A DNA stretch of 64,000 nt from Paenibacillus psychroresistens (GTDB taxonomy: Bacteria; Bacillota; Bacilli; Paenibacillales; NBRC-103111), in the NCBI RefSeq assembly GCF_009728935.1, contig NZ_CP034235.1, positions 6,461,501-6,525,500 of the forward strand. The letters run 5' to 3'. The notes under the pieces were generated by a model. The model saw only the letters and a program-made list of their open reading frames with translations. It made no database searches and had not been told where the DNA came from. Position numbers and translations under genes: made by a program. How positions within the stretch are numbered: the first letter of the stretch is position 1; each line of letters starts with the position of its first letter. Below are positions 43,914 to 51,930 of this stretch, piece by piece.

Positions 43914-44501
43914 TTAAATGCTTATTTCTTTGTGGCCAATTGCTGCAATAATCTCATCCACAAGTGGATAAATTAAACCTTCCTCAAGCTCTATATGCTC
44001 CTGCAGCACTGAGCATCCTTGAAGTAAATATACAAGGCAGAGATTCAACTGCTTAAAGACCTTAGCCTGATTATTTTCTACAGTGGCAATGATCTCCTTG
44101 GATAACAGCAGAAAGGGCTGAAAACATTGCTTGACGATTTCATGCTCTTTTTCCAATACCCAGATAGAAGGTGTGATAGAAGGACGAATTCGCTGTTTAA
44201 AATAGGCTGAGGCAATTGGATAAACCTGCAGCTCCTCCCACTCCTCGTGTGCGCCTAGCTCCTTCATCAAGTTTTTGACATCAACCCGTAAAAGCAGCAG
44301 TAAATTCAAAGTAACTGACATATCCCGATTTCCTTGTGCTTGCTCCGCTTTTATATAAAGGTGGTTCAATTTCTCCTCCAGAGATGAATGCTCTTCTTTT
44401 AATCTCTTTACTACATTCGTAAATTTCGTAGGTCCAGCAGTTTCTAGAGAGTTGGATGAAATTAGTTCCTTTCTATACATAACTATCATTCTCCATTCCA
44501 T
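43914..44501 (-). CDS. Hemerythrin-domain protein
   Basis: A 195-residue helical protein with hemerythrin-type iron ligands spread over four helices: KEEHSSLEEKL, GAHEEWEELQVYP, EKEHEIVKQCF and QEHIELEEGLIYP. It would bind oxygen, NO or iron in the cytoplasm. The start is 44501 or, with GGAG 10 nt upstream, 44480. An Fnr box at 44552-44567 and a -10 TACTAT (44525-44530) put it under anaerobic control (inference). It resembles the protein at 60407-60922. Confidence 0.85.
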   Translation of the reverse strand: MEWRMIVMYRKELISSNSLETAGPTKFTNVVKRLKEEHSSLEEKLNHLYIKAEQAQGNRDMSVTLNLLLLLRVDVKNLMKELGAHEEWEELQVYPIASAYFKQRIRPSITPSIWVLEKEHEIVKQCFQPFLLLSKEIIATVENNQAKVFKQLNLCLVYLLQGCSVLQEHIELEEGLIYPLVDEIIAAIGHKEISI

Positions 44502-44524
44502 TATAGAATTGATCCTATCCTCTT

Positions 44525-44567
44525 ATAGTACTCGCACCATTATTGCATAACAGTGATGAAAATCACT
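44525..44567 (-). promoter_or_regulatory. Fnr box and -10 of the hemerythrin gene
   Basis: AGTGA-TGAAAA-TCACT at 44552-44567 fits TGTGA-N6-TCACA at eight of ten half-site positions and is symmetric. TACTAT at 44525-44530 (minus) gives a start near 44518, putting the box centre at -41.5. The box overlaps the stop codon of the FNT gene. Confidence 0.65.
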
Positions 44568-45345
44568 TCAGCTCATGTGTTTTCCTCAGATAAGCCACCC
44601 AATATATGCCTGCTACAAAAATGGTTCCACCTGCCGCATTGCCCAGAAAAACAGCTACAAAATTATGCAGATAATCCCCCCAATTGTAATAACCTGCAAA
44701 AATTGCAGCCGGAATTAAAAACATGTTAGCCACGACATGCTGGAAGCCGATGGCTACAAACGCCATGGTTGGAAACCAAATGGCAAGCACTTTACCACCA
44801 ATATCATCTGAACCGTAAGCTAACCAGACCGCTAAAGCGACAAGCCAATTGCAGCCAATCCCAGAAACAAAAGCCTGCAAAAAGCTTTCATCCAGCTTAT
44901 GAGCTACTAAATCAACCGTCTTGGTTAGAAAAGCTCCCGTCTCTGTTAAGCCCAATACATGCCCGAAAAAGTAAGCGACGAATAAAGCACCAGCAAAATT
45001 AGTTAAAGTGATTAACAGCCAATTTTTCAACACATGGTGTGCTTTTATTCTTCCAGCCATCCAAGCAAGTGGAACTGCCATCATATTGCCAGTCAACAGC
45101 TCTCCACCCGCTACAACGACCAAAATAAGCCCTACAGGAAACACGGAAGCTCCAATAAATCCCGCGAAGCTTCCCCACTCTGCTGGCATTGTAGCAACAA
45201 TGCGAATATCCAATAGAAAACCAATCGCAATAAAAGCTCCTCCAAGGAAGCCCAATACAAGCAATTCAGTAAGCGGCAGCATTGCTTTCTTGTAGCCCGT
45301 TTCTACCGTTAATTCTGCAATATGCTGAGGTTTATGATAAGACAT
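44563..45345 (-). CDS. Formate/nitrite transporter (FNT) family channel
   Basis: A 260-residue membrane protein of the FocA/NirC family with about six helices. The family signature AGGELLTGNMM is at about residues 79-89, and the central His in GFQHVVANMF (about 201-210) is conserved as in formate channels. It carries small anions such as formate, nitrite or hydrosulfide. With pyruvate formate-lyase encoded at 53-56 kb, formate export is likely. It is divergent from an ArsR-SulP operon, which leaves sulfite or sulfide-type anions open. Confidence 0.9.
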   Translation of the reverse strand: MSYHKPQHIAELTVETGYKKAMLPLTELLVLGFLGGAFIAIGFLLDIRIVATMPAEWGSFAGFIGASVFPVGLILVVVAGGELLTGNMMAVPLAWMAGRIKAHHVLKNWLLITLTNFAGALFVAYFFGHVLGLTETGAFLTKTVDLVAHKLDESFLQAFVSGIGCNWLVALAVWLAYGSDDIGGKVLAIWFPTMAFVAIGFQHVVANMFLIPAAIFAGYYNWGDYLHNFVAVFLGNAAGGTIFVAGIYWVAYLRKTHELK

Positions 45346-45400
45346 ATAAATTCCTCCAATTTAGGATACATAAGAGTTGAAAGATTTATTGAACCAATTG

Positions 45401-45427
45401 TGTTATAATATTCTTATATTTAAATAT
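45401..45427 (+). promoter_or_regulatory. Extended -10 promoter and palindrome before the ArsR-SulP operon
   Basis: TGTTATAAT at 45401-45409 is an extended -10 (TGnTATAAT). ATATTTAAATAT (45416-45427), a perfect 12-bp palindrome flanked by ATTC-type repeats, lies at the expected start and is a likely ArsR-type operator. Confidence 0.5.
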
Positions 45428-45452
45428 TCATATATATTAAGGAGTAAATATA

Positions 45453-45797
45453 ATGAACCGTGAAATTCTCCAGTTTAAAACAGAATTTTTCAAAGCACTT
45501 GCACATCCTATGAGAATTCGAATATTAGAGCTATTAAGTGAAGGTAATAAAAATGTTAATGAATTGCAGGCTATTCTAGGCTCTGAAGGTTCTACAGTAT
45601 CTCAACAGCTTGCTATTTTGCGCAGCAAAAACGTTGTATATGGCATTAAAGATGGAACCTCTGTGATCTACTCGCTTCGCGATCCTTTAATAAAAGATTT
45701 ATTAGTAGTCGCTAAAGCCATTTTTGATAATCATCTCGTCGATACCATATCTTTATTGGAGGATATGCGGAACGAAAACACCAGAAAAGAAGGTTAG
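45453..45797 (+). CDS. ArsR-family winged-helix regulator
   Basis: A 114-residue regulator (FFKALAHPMRIRILELLSEG; NELQAILGSEGSTVSQQLAILRSKNVV). AAGGAG lies 8-9 nt before ATG. No CxC metal site is present. It is 5 bp upstream of a SulP transporter, forming an operon. The arrangement resembles ArsR-type regulators of sulfur or anion response genes. It presumably represses its own operon through the palindrome upstream. Confidence 0.9.
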   Translation: MNREILQFKTEFFKALAHPMRIRILELLSEGNKNVNELQAILGSEGSTVSQQLAILRSKNVVYGIKDGTSVIYSLRDPLIKDLLVVAKAIFDNHLVDTISLLEDMRNENTRKEG

Positions 45798-45802
45798 TTA
45801 TC

Positions 45803-47521
45803 ATGAAATGGACTGGAAGGTTCTATGGATATACTGTATCTGCATTTCGTAAGGATTTAGTTTCCGGCTTGATTGTAGGCATAATCGCCATTCCATTAGG
45901 GATGGCTTTTGCTATTGCTGCCGGAGTAAAACCGGAATATGGCATCTATACAACCATCGTCGCTGGTATTCTGGTTTCTTTATTTGGAGGGTCCAAATTT
46001 CAAATTGCCGGACCTACGGGAGCTTTTATTCCAATCCTCTTTGCCATTGTCATGCAATATGGCTATGAAAACCTGCTGATTGCAGGCTTTATGGCTGGAG
46101 TTATTCTTGTTTTATTGGGCTTATTTAAGCTTGGTGCCTTAATCAAGTTTATCCCTCGACCTGTTACGATCGGATTTACAGCTGGGATTGCTATCATTAT
46201 TTTCAGTGGCCAAATTGCTAATTTCCTTGGCTTACAAGGACTGCAGCGTCATGAAAAGTTTCTAGATAATATGAAAGATATGTTGCTTCATCTCTCGACT
46301 ATTCATCTAAATAGTGTAATCATAGCGATCATTTGTTTATGCTGTTTATTGCTAACACCTCGATATTTCTCGAAGATCCCAGCATCTTTAGTCGGGATCC
46401 TTGTTTCAAGTGTAGTGGCCTTCGTGTTCTTTAAAGGTGATGTCGCGACAATTGGCTCATCATTCGGTGCGATATCCAGCCAATTACCGGCATTTCATTT
46501 ATTAGATATTACATGGGAGCGTATTGAGCAATTGCTTAGCCCAGCTTTTGTAATCGCTATGCTTGGGAGTATTGAATCGCTTTTGTCTGCTGTTGTTGCA
46601 GATGGAATGACCCGAACCCGTCATAATAGCAATCGCGAGCTTATTGGGCAAGGCATTGCCAATATGATTACACCTTTTTTTGGCGGCATTCCCGCTACGG
46701 GGGCGATAGCTAGAACAGCAACTAATATTAAGAATGGCGCTGTATCTCCTTTTTCAGGGATTATTCATGGAATAGTTGTGCTTATTGTGCTTCTCCTTTT
46801 TGCACCCTACGCATCCCATATCCCACTTGCCAGCATAGCTCCAATTTTAATGCTCGTAGCTTGGAATATGAGTGAACGAGCAGAATTTGTCCATGTGCTT
46901 AAAACTAAAACAACCGATTCCATAGTCCTTATCCTTACATTTGTATTGACGGTTTTCACTACATTAACAATCGCTGTTGAGGTAGGACTTATAATGGCTG
47001 TCATCTTATTTGTAAAACGCATGAGTGAAATGCTCACCGTGGTTAAGGTCCTTCCGGATCCCACCGTCAAGCACGAGAAGCTTTACCCCCATATGGTTGG
47101 AGAAGATCATGACTGTCCACAAATTACTATATATACCATTGAAGGCGCCCTTTTCTTTGGGGCAGCTGATATTTTTGGGAAAGCCTTAATGTCTACAATA
47201 ACTCTTCGACCCAAGATATTGCTTTTACGCATGGGTAAAGTTCCCTTTATGGATACGACGGGTGAAGCCAATATTGCGAGTCTAGTGATGCATTTCCAAT
47301 CATTTTCTGGTCAGGTGCTTATTTCAGGAATGAAACATCAGCCTAAAGATGTCCTGAAACGAACAGGCCTTTATCCAATCATTGGTGAAAATCACTTTTT
47401 CGAGCATACAGGCGAAGCGATTGATTATGCCCTAACTCAATTGGATACGAATCGTTGTATCGGATGTAAACACTATGCTTTCCGGGAATGCAGGCTGTTA
47501 TCAGATCCAGAAAAAGCTTAA
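45803..47521 (+). CDS. SulP-family anion transporter with STAS domain and C-terminal Cys motif
   Basis: A 572-residue membrane transporter with about 12-14 helices. The family region LIVGIIAIPLGMAFAIAAGV is at the N-terminus, followed by GPTGAFIPI, GMTRTRHNSNRELIGQG and PATGAIARTATN. The STAS domain covers about 450-550 (VPFMDTTGEANI). Unusually the protein ends with CIGCKHYAFREC, three cysteines and a histidine beyond STAS, which could bind a metal or sense redox. It carries sulfate, bicarbonate or a related anion. Confidence 0.9.
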   Translation: MKWTGRFYGYTVSAFRKDLVSGLIVGIIAIPLGMAFAIAAGVKPEYGIYTTIVAGILVSLFGGSKFQIAGPTGAFIPILFAIVMQYGYENLLIAGFMAGVILVLLGLFKLGALIKFIPRPVTIGFTAGIAIIIFSGQIANFLGLQGLQRHEKFLDNMKDMLLHLSTIHLNSVIIAIICLCCLLLTPRYFSKIPASLVGILVSSVVAFVFFKGDVATIGSSFGAISSQLPAFHLLDITWERIEQLLSPAFVIAMLGSIESLLSAVVADGMTRTRHNSNRELIGQGIANMITPFFGGIPATGAIARTATNIKNGAVSPFSGIIHGIVVLIVLLLFAPYASHIPLASIAPILMLVAWNMSERAEFVHVLKTKTTDSIVLILTFVLTVFTTLTIAVEVGLIMAVILFVKRMSEMLTVVKVLPDPTVKHEKLYPHMVGEDHDCPQITIYTIEGALFFGAADIFGKALMSTITLRPKILLLRMGKVPFMDTTGEANIASLVMHFQSFSGQVLISGMKHQPKDVLKRTGLYPIIGENHFFEHTGEAIDYALTQLDTNRCIGCKHYAFRECRLLSDPEKA

Positions 47522-47542
47522 TAAATGATCAATAGAAATGCA

Positions 47543-47573
47543 AAAGACCGCTTTGAGTAAAAGCGATCTTTTT
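47543..47573 (-). terminator. Bidirectional terminator between SulP and Usp genes
   Basis: AAAGACCGCTTT pairs with AAAGCGATCTTT around a GAGTA loop, with one C-A mismatch on the plus strand that becomes a G-U pair on the minus strand. Ts follow on both sides, suiting the two convergent genes. Confidence 0.75.
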
Positions 47574-47590
47574 ATGGTCTCGTTCTACTC

Positions 47591-48028
47591 TCATTTCACT
47601 ATGAGCACTGGTATTTTAGAGTGCATCACTACATTATGGCTGACACTGCCTAACATGAATTCCTTAATTCCACTATGTCCGCGACTTCCAATAACAATTA
47701 GATCACAATGCGTTTCGTCAGCTTGTTCCAGAATAACTTTTGCTGGATTTCCTTTGTGCAAAGTCACGGTTTTATGCGGCGTATTTTTTAGATGGCCTTT
47801 TGCTTTTTCAACAATAGCCTGCGAATAGGCAATAGCTTCTTTTTCCTGGCCTGGTGCAGGTGTAAAGATAGCTTCTCCAATGATAATTGTTGGCATATTA
47901 TAGACATGTATAACCTCTAGCTGTGTTGCTTCATTATCTCGAGCAAGCATGATCGCTTGCTCGATTGCATCCTCTGATGCTTTGGAACCGTCATACGCTA
48001 CCAGAATTTTTTTATATGGCATCTTCAA
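47591..48028 (-). CDS. Universal stress protein (UspA family)
   Basis: A 145-residue UspA protein: KKILVAYDGSKASEDAI at the N-terminus and the ATP-binding loop GSRGHSGIKEFMLGSVSHNVV (about 114-134), i.e. the ATP-binding subgroup. Such proteins help survival under starvation or oxygen limitation. It is 30 bp downstream of the doxX-like gene, probably one operon. Confidence 0.93.
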   Translation of the reverse strand: MKMPYKKILVAYDGSKASEDAIEQAIMLARDNEATQLEVIHVYNMPTIIIGEAIFTPAPGQEKEAIAYSQAIVEKAKGHLKNTPHKTVTLHKGNPAKVILEQADETHCDLIVIGSRGHSGIKEFMLGSVSHNVVMHSKIPVLIVK

Positions 48029-48058
48029 CAGCTCCTTGTGACTTTTATAGTTTATCTT

Positions 48059-48607
48059 TTAGTTTAAATGAGGCTTTAAAGGAGTCCCTGTCACTTCATC
48101 CTTGTTATGCTTTACAATTTTGCCGTACCATTGACGAATATAAGGAAGAATGTAGTAATCGGCGCCAAATTTACCTGCGTTTGCACCAGCCACAATAATG
48201 AAGATACTTAGTAAAATCAACCATGGATTACTAGAAACAGTCCCTGCCAGCATGAAAGTAAAGTTCATCAGCATTCCGAAGAATACAGCTGCTGTAGTCA
48301 AAGCTCCTAGAATTAATCCGATGCCAATGAATAGCTCACCCCAAGGCACCATTACATTGAATAGCTTTACGTTAGGTATAGCAAAATGATTGAGAAACGC
48401 TACAAAGTTTGGATAAACTTGATCTTGTGTTCCACTTTCCATTACCGGTTTAGCGACCGCACCCTTAAGAAAGCCAGATGCATCAAATGCTTTATCTCCA
48501 GTAATCTTGTGCCAGCCTGCCTTCAAAAATTGATACCCAACATATAACCGAACCAATGTTAAAAATACCGCTGCATATTTACTTCCTCTTAGCCAATTCA
48601 TAATCAT
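48059..48607 (-). CDS. DoxX-family membrane protein
   Basis: A 182-residue membrane protein with four predicted helices (FLTLVRLYVGYQFLKAGWHKI; LFIGIGLILGALTTAAVFFGM; LILLSIFIIVAGANAGKFG). The motif GWHKITG and the cytoplasmic C-terminus place it in the DoxX family, linked to thiosulfate:quinone oxidoreductase subunits and redox stress. GAGGAG lies before ATG. Its promoter carries the palindrome shared with the nreA-like and fnr genes. Confidence 0.85.
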   Translation of the reverse strand: MIMNWLRGSKYAAVFLTLVRLYVGYQFLKAGWHKITGDKAFDASGFLKGAVAKPVMESGTQDQVYPNFVAFLNHFAIPNVKLFNVMVPWGELFIGIGLILGALTTAAVFFGMLMNFTFMLAGTVSSNPWLILLSIFIIVAGANAGKFGADYYILPYIRQWYGKIVKHNKDEVTGTPLKPHLN

Positions 48608-48639
48608 GATCGCCAGCTCCTCTTTGTTTTCCTGATATC

Positions 48640-48685
48640 ATCATACCGCGAGCTGAGTCCTATTGTTATCGGGAGAAACACTGAA
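48640..48685 (-). promoter_or_regulatory. doxX-like promoter with shared redox palindrome
   Basis: TATGAT (48640-48645, minus) is the -10. The 18-bp motif reading TTCAGTGTTTCTCCCGAT on the minus strand (48668-48685) is a weaker copy of the palindromes at 48736-48753 and 51868-51885. Its centre lies 31.5 bp from the upstream end of the -10, exactly as in those two promoters. Confidence 0.5.
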
Positions 48686-48735
48686 TCTTACCGTGCAAAC
48701 CCCCTATCTTTCACTAAGCAAATTCAATCCTATAA

Positions 48736-48781
48736 ATCAGGGAATTCCCCGAAATACAATAACTACAACTAAAGCTATACT
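48736..48781 (+). promoter_or_regulatory. nreA-like promoter with shared redox palindrome
   Basis: ATCAGGGAATTCCCCGAA (48736-48753) is followed by -10 TATACT (48776-48781). The motif centre lies 31.5 bp before the -10 and about 43.5 bp before the expected start. There is no consensus -35, so an activator is expected. Confidence 0.6.
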
Positions 48782-48832
48782 TAAATAACCTAGGGTAATT
48801 AGGTTATGGCCTGGTGGAATGAGGTGAGACAA

Positions 48833-49288
48833 ATGATCTATCCTTCAATGGAAGAAAATGTTGATCAAGAAATCCAACAAGAATTGGATTCGTTATGTAA
48901 GATTACAACGAGTGATTTTTCGGGATTAGCTTGGATTGATCTACAGGATAGCCGGATTCGTTGGTTGTACGTCTCAGGAAATACTAATGAGCGTTACAAA
49001 CGATTAGCCCAAAAGCTAGGCCGTGGTTTAGCAGGACTTGTCATGAAGCTAGGACGCCCCATCATTATTGATGCGGTCATGAATGAAAAAGAGTTATCAC
49101 GTCTCCAGCACGATTATCCCATTATGTTGGTCGAACATTTGCATACCGCACTAGCAGTACCTATTAAATTACAGGATGAAACACGTGCTGTGCTGCTGAT
49201 TGGCAATCGCTCCGATCGTTATTATGAAGACAATGATTTGCACTTGGTCTCAAATTTGATTGATCGCTTTGAGCAACTTCTCCAGTGA
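48833..49288 (+). CDS. GAF-domain protein, NreA-like
   Basis: A 151-residue GAF protein from ATG 48833 (GAGGTGA 5 nt upstream); a further ATG at 48806 lacks a good site. The single GAF domain (GLAWIDLQDSRIRWLYVSG; GRGLAGLVMKLGRPIIIDA) resembles NreA, the nitrate-binding protein that controls the NreB kinase in staphylococci. It is first in an operon with a NarL-type regulator and a kinase, the same three parts as nreABC, but in the order A-C-B. The nitrate-binding residues cannot be verified here. Confidence 0.8.
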   Translation: MIYPSMEENVDQEIQQELDSLCKITTSDFSGLAWIDLQDSRIRWLYVSGNTNERYKRLAQKLGRGLAGLVMKLGRPIIIDAVMNEKELSRLQHDYPIMLVEHLHTALAVPIKLQDETRAVLLIGNRSDRYYEDNDLHLVSNLIDRFEQLLQ

Positions 49289-49321
49289 GCATGATATAAT
49301 CTAAATCAAGAGGTGAGAATG

Positions 49322-49975
49322 ATGATTCGAATTCTAGTTGTAGATGACCATGCGATTGTCCGTTCTGGACTAATAACGTTGTTAAATGATCATAAAACGC
49401 GCGAGGTCATTGGAGAAGCAGCTGAAGGGAATGAAGCCATTGCGAAAGCACTAGAGCTTAAGCCTGATGTTGTACTAATGGATTTAAGCATGCCTCATGG
49501 CAAGGATGGGATGACTGCAACGACTGAGTTAAAGAAGCTGATTCCAGATATCGCAATCCTTGTTTTAACGATGCATGACGATGATGAATATTTGTTTCGT
49601 GCGATTCATGCAGGTGCCTCCGGATACATTCTTAAAAACGCACCTCATGAAGAGCTGCTTACAGCGATTCATTCCATTGCTCAAGGGGATGCTTATCTAT
49701 ACCCAACGGCAACCAAGCGTTTAATGAGCGAGTATCTAGAAAAACTTAAAAACGGGGAAAATAAAGATATTTACGATACCCTTTCTGATCGGGAAAAAGA
49801 AATTTTAGGCTGGATTGCCAAGGGTTATGCCAATAGAGAGATCGCAGAACATTTAATCATTAGTGTAAAAACAGTAGAAACCCATAAAAGCAATCTCATG
49901 GAGAAGCTTGGTTTGAAGACACGACCGGAGTTAGTCAAATTTGCCATGAAGAAGGGATTGTTGAATTTTGAATAG
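49322..49975 (+). CDS. NarL/FixJ-type response regulator (NreC-like)
   Basis: A 217-residue regulator from ATG 49322 (AGAGGTG 6 nt upstream; earlier GTG and ATG codons sit inside the site). Receiver domain with D8-D9, phospho-acceptor D54 in VVLMDLSMPHGKDG and Lys in YILKNAPHEE, then a LuxR-type HTH (LSDREKEILGWIAKGYANREIAEHL) at about 152-176. It is the partner of the kinase at 49968-51083 and the best candidate to bind the palindrome shared by three promoters in this region. Confidence 0.92.
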   Translation: MIRILVVDDHAIVRSGLITLLNDHKTREVIGEAAEGNEAIAKALELKPDVVLMDLSMPHGKDGMTATTELKKLIPDIAILVLTMHDDDEYLFRAIHAGASGYILKNAPHEELLTAIHSIAQGDAYLYPTATKRLMSEYLEKLKNGENKDIYDTLSDREKEILGWIAKGYANREIAEHLIISVKTVETHKSNLMEKLGLKTRPELVKFAMKKGLLNFE

Positions 49976-51083
49976 AGACTTGGACCTAATATTCCCTGAA
50001 GTCATTGGCCAGAATGTCAACACGCTGCTAGATCAGATGGATTCCCAACAGATGGATATCCATTTTCGCTATGAGCTTCAGCAATCCCTTAAACAATTGG
50101 CAGACTTGAAATTTGCTTTGGATGAATCATCGATTGTCGCCGTTACCGATCATCATGGGAAGATTCTCTATGTAAATGATAAATTCTGTGATATTTCACA
50201 ATATTCACGCAAGGAGCTTTTGGGTAAAGATCATCGGATTATTAATTCGGGCTTTCATTCTAAAGACTTTATTCAAGATATTTGGGAGACGATCTCAGCT
50301 GGCAGTATTTGGCGAGGGGATATTAAGAATCGTGCGAAGGATGGTACCTACTATTGGGTTAACACAACAATCGTGCCTTTTTTGGATGATAAGAACAAGC
50401 CCTACCAGTTTCTAGCGATTCGCAATGAGGTTACAGAGCTTAAGCGAGTAGAAGAAGAATTGAAGATGATGATGAAGCAGGTTCTGAATGTACAGGAAGA
50501 AGAACGGAAACGATTTTCTCGTGAGCTGCATGATGGGATCGGTCAGAGTATGTTTGCTCTATTAATTCAATTGGATCGGATTATTTCACAGCAGGAGAAT
50601 ACAGAGCTGGAAAAGCTAAGGCGTAGTGTCTCCACTGTTATCGAAGAAGTACGCAGTCTCGCTTGGGAGCTTCGTCCATCCGTGCTTGATGATTTAGGGG
50701 TCACACCTGCAATTCGAACCTATATTGATAATTTTACCCAGCATTTTGCTATCCGGATTCTTTTTGAATCGAATTTACGGAAACGGTTAGATATCCAGAT
50801 TGAAACAACAATCTATCGCATCATTCAAGAAGCTCTGACGAATATTAGTAAATATGCAGATGTAGCGGAAGCCACTGTGAAATTGATCGAAACAGAAAAT
50901 CAGATTGAAGTCCAAATTTACGACGAAGGCCAAGGCTTTTCACGAGAGCTCAACAAAAAAGGTGTTGGTTTATTCAGTATGGACGAGCGAGCACGAGGTA
51001 TCGGCGGGAGCCTTGAAATATTCTCAGAGCCAGGTAAAGGTACTCGTATTGTGCTTACAGCTCCGAAAACCCTTGCAGATTAG
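49968..51083 (+). CDS. PAS sensor histidine kinase (HisKA_3, NreB/DegS-like)
   Basis: A 371-residue soluble kinase that overlaps the regulator gene by 8 nt and begins with TTG. A PAS domain covers about residues 50-160 (VAVTDHHGKILYVNDKF, GTYYWVNTTIVPF) with its PAC segment; a HisKA_3 dimerisation domain has the phospho-His in SRELHDGIGQSM (about 184-195); the ATPase domain ends with GKGTRIVLTAP. Unlike staphylococcal NreB, which uses four N-terminal cysteines for an Fe-S cluster, this protein has a single Cys, so it must sense by another means (bound flavin or haem, or NreA alone). Confidence 0.9.
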   Translation: MNRDLDLIFPEVIGQNVNTLLDQMDSQQMDIHFRYELQQSLKQLADLKFALDESSIVAVTDHHGKILYVNDKFCDISQYSRKELLGKDHRIINSGFHSKDFIQDIWETISAGSIWRGDIKNRAKDGTYYWVNTTIVPFLDDKNKPYQFLAIRNEVTELKRVEEELKMMMKQVLNVQEEERKRFSRELHDGIGQSMFALLIQLDRIISQQENTELEKLRRSVSTVIEEVRSLAWELRPSVLDDLGVTPAIRTYIDNFTQHFAIRILFESNLRKRLDIQIETTIYRIIQEALTNISKYADVAEATVKLIETENQIEVQIYDEGQGFSRELNKKGVGLFSMDERARGIGGSLEIFSEPGKGTRIVLTAPKTLAD

Positions 51084-51092
51084 AGTCTGCAA
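51073..51092. other. Small hairpin between convergent kinase and fnr genes
   Basis: TTGCAGA and TCTGCAA pair over 7 bp around the overlapping stop codons. No T-run follows, so it is only a weak candidate for ending transcription. Confidence 0.35.
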
Positions 51093-51808
51093 ATAGCTGT
51101 AGGACAAGGCGGGGAAGTTGGACAATTACACATTTTACGTAAATCCTCTAAGCGATGAATGACGATATTACCTTTCACTAGGCTAATCGTTCCTTCATCT
51201 TTTAATGTATTCAGAATACGGTTTACACCTTCACGTGTAGTACCAATTAAATCTGCCATTTCTGTATTTGTCAGCTTGAGCTTTAGATGAATCCCATCTA
51301 GGAGCTTCTCACCATAAGTATTACTCATGCGGATTAATGTAGAGGCCAATGCACCTGGTTTGCCAAAAAGCAATAAATCACGAAACTTAGATTGGGTTGT
51401 ACGATGAGTCAAGCCCATCCATTTAATAAATTGGATCGCGAAATCTCCATGTCTGTATAGGAGTATGTCGAGATCTTTTTTATGAATAACGCCGATATCA
51501 GCGGCTTCGATGGCAATTGCACTAAAGCTATGAAGTGTCTCCTCGCTCCCATCAATCTCACCAATTAAATCCCCTTTTTGAAGGATAGAAAGAATTAAAT
51601 CTTTACCCTCTGCAGTTGATTTAGTTAAATGAATTTGCCCCGATCGTAAGTAGTAAAGCTTATCAGCCAGATCGCCTTCCCAGAACAGAAATGCACCACG
51701 AGCAATTTGTTTGGGATACATGATGCTTTGAAGCCTCGCAAAATTCTCTTCTCCAAAAAAATCAGCTGTTTCACCCGAAATTTCTAACTCCTCACGCATA
51801 TCGATCAT
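51080..51808 (-). CDS. fnr: Fnr-type regulator with C-terminal Fe-S cysteines
   Basis: A 242-residue Crp/Fnr-family protein. The cyclic-nucleotide-like sensor domain covers about 20-140 (LFWEGDLADKLYYLRSGQI), followed by a dimer helix and winged HTH (LTNTEMADLIGTTREGVNRILNTLKDEG, about 178-205). The C-terminal tail has C227, C229, C235 and C240, in the place where Bacillus-type Fnr binds its oxygen-sensitive 4Fe-4S cluster. AGGAGG lies 8 nt before ATG. It very probably activates the adhE and hemerythrin promoters, which carry TGTGA-N6-TCACA-like boxes. Its own promoter has the palindrome shared with the nreA-like gene. Confidence 0.88.
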   Translation of the reverse strand: MIDMREELEISGETADFFGEENFARLQSIMYPKQIARGAFLFWEGDLADKLYYLRSGQIHLTKSTAEGKDLILSILQKGDLIGEIDGSEETLHSFSAIAIEAADIGVIHKKDLDILLYRHGDFAIQFIKWMGLTHRTTQSKFRDLLLFGKPGALASTLIRMSNTYGEKLLDGIHLKLKLTNTEMADLIGTTREGVNRILNTLKDEGTISLVKGNIVIHRLEDLRKMCNCPTSPPCPTAICRL

Positions 51809-51839
51809 GGCCGCTGCCTCCTCTAAATCCTATACCCTT

Positions 51840-51885
51840 ATCTTACCGCTTGAGTCCGTTTAAAGTAATCAGGGAATCTCCTGAA
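51840..51885 (-). promoter_or_regulatory. fnr promoter with shared redox palindrome
   Basis: ATCAGGGAATCTCCTGAA (plus strand 51868-51885) matches the copy before the nreA-like gene at 15 of 18 positions. The -10 is TAAGAT (51840-51845, minus), again 31.5 bp from the motif centre. No -35 consensus. Confidence 0.6.
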
Positions 51886-51890
51886 CTTTA

Positions 51891-51921
51891 CAGTTAAAAC
51901 CCCTTAGTGGGTTTAGGGGTA
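51891..51921 (-). terminator. Terminator-like hairpin at the end of the tandem repeat array
   Basis: On the minus strand ACCCCT...AGGGGT (6 bp, 10-nt loop) is followed by TTTTAA. It could end transcripts that cross the repeat array from the right. Confidence 0.4.
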
Positions 51922-51930
51922 TAGGCGGTT

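Noticed and set aside
49968..51083. NreB-type oxygen sensor with Fe-S cluster
   Set aside because: The protein has only one cysteine, so the four-Cys cluster site is absent; kept as a generic PAS/HisKA_3 kinase.
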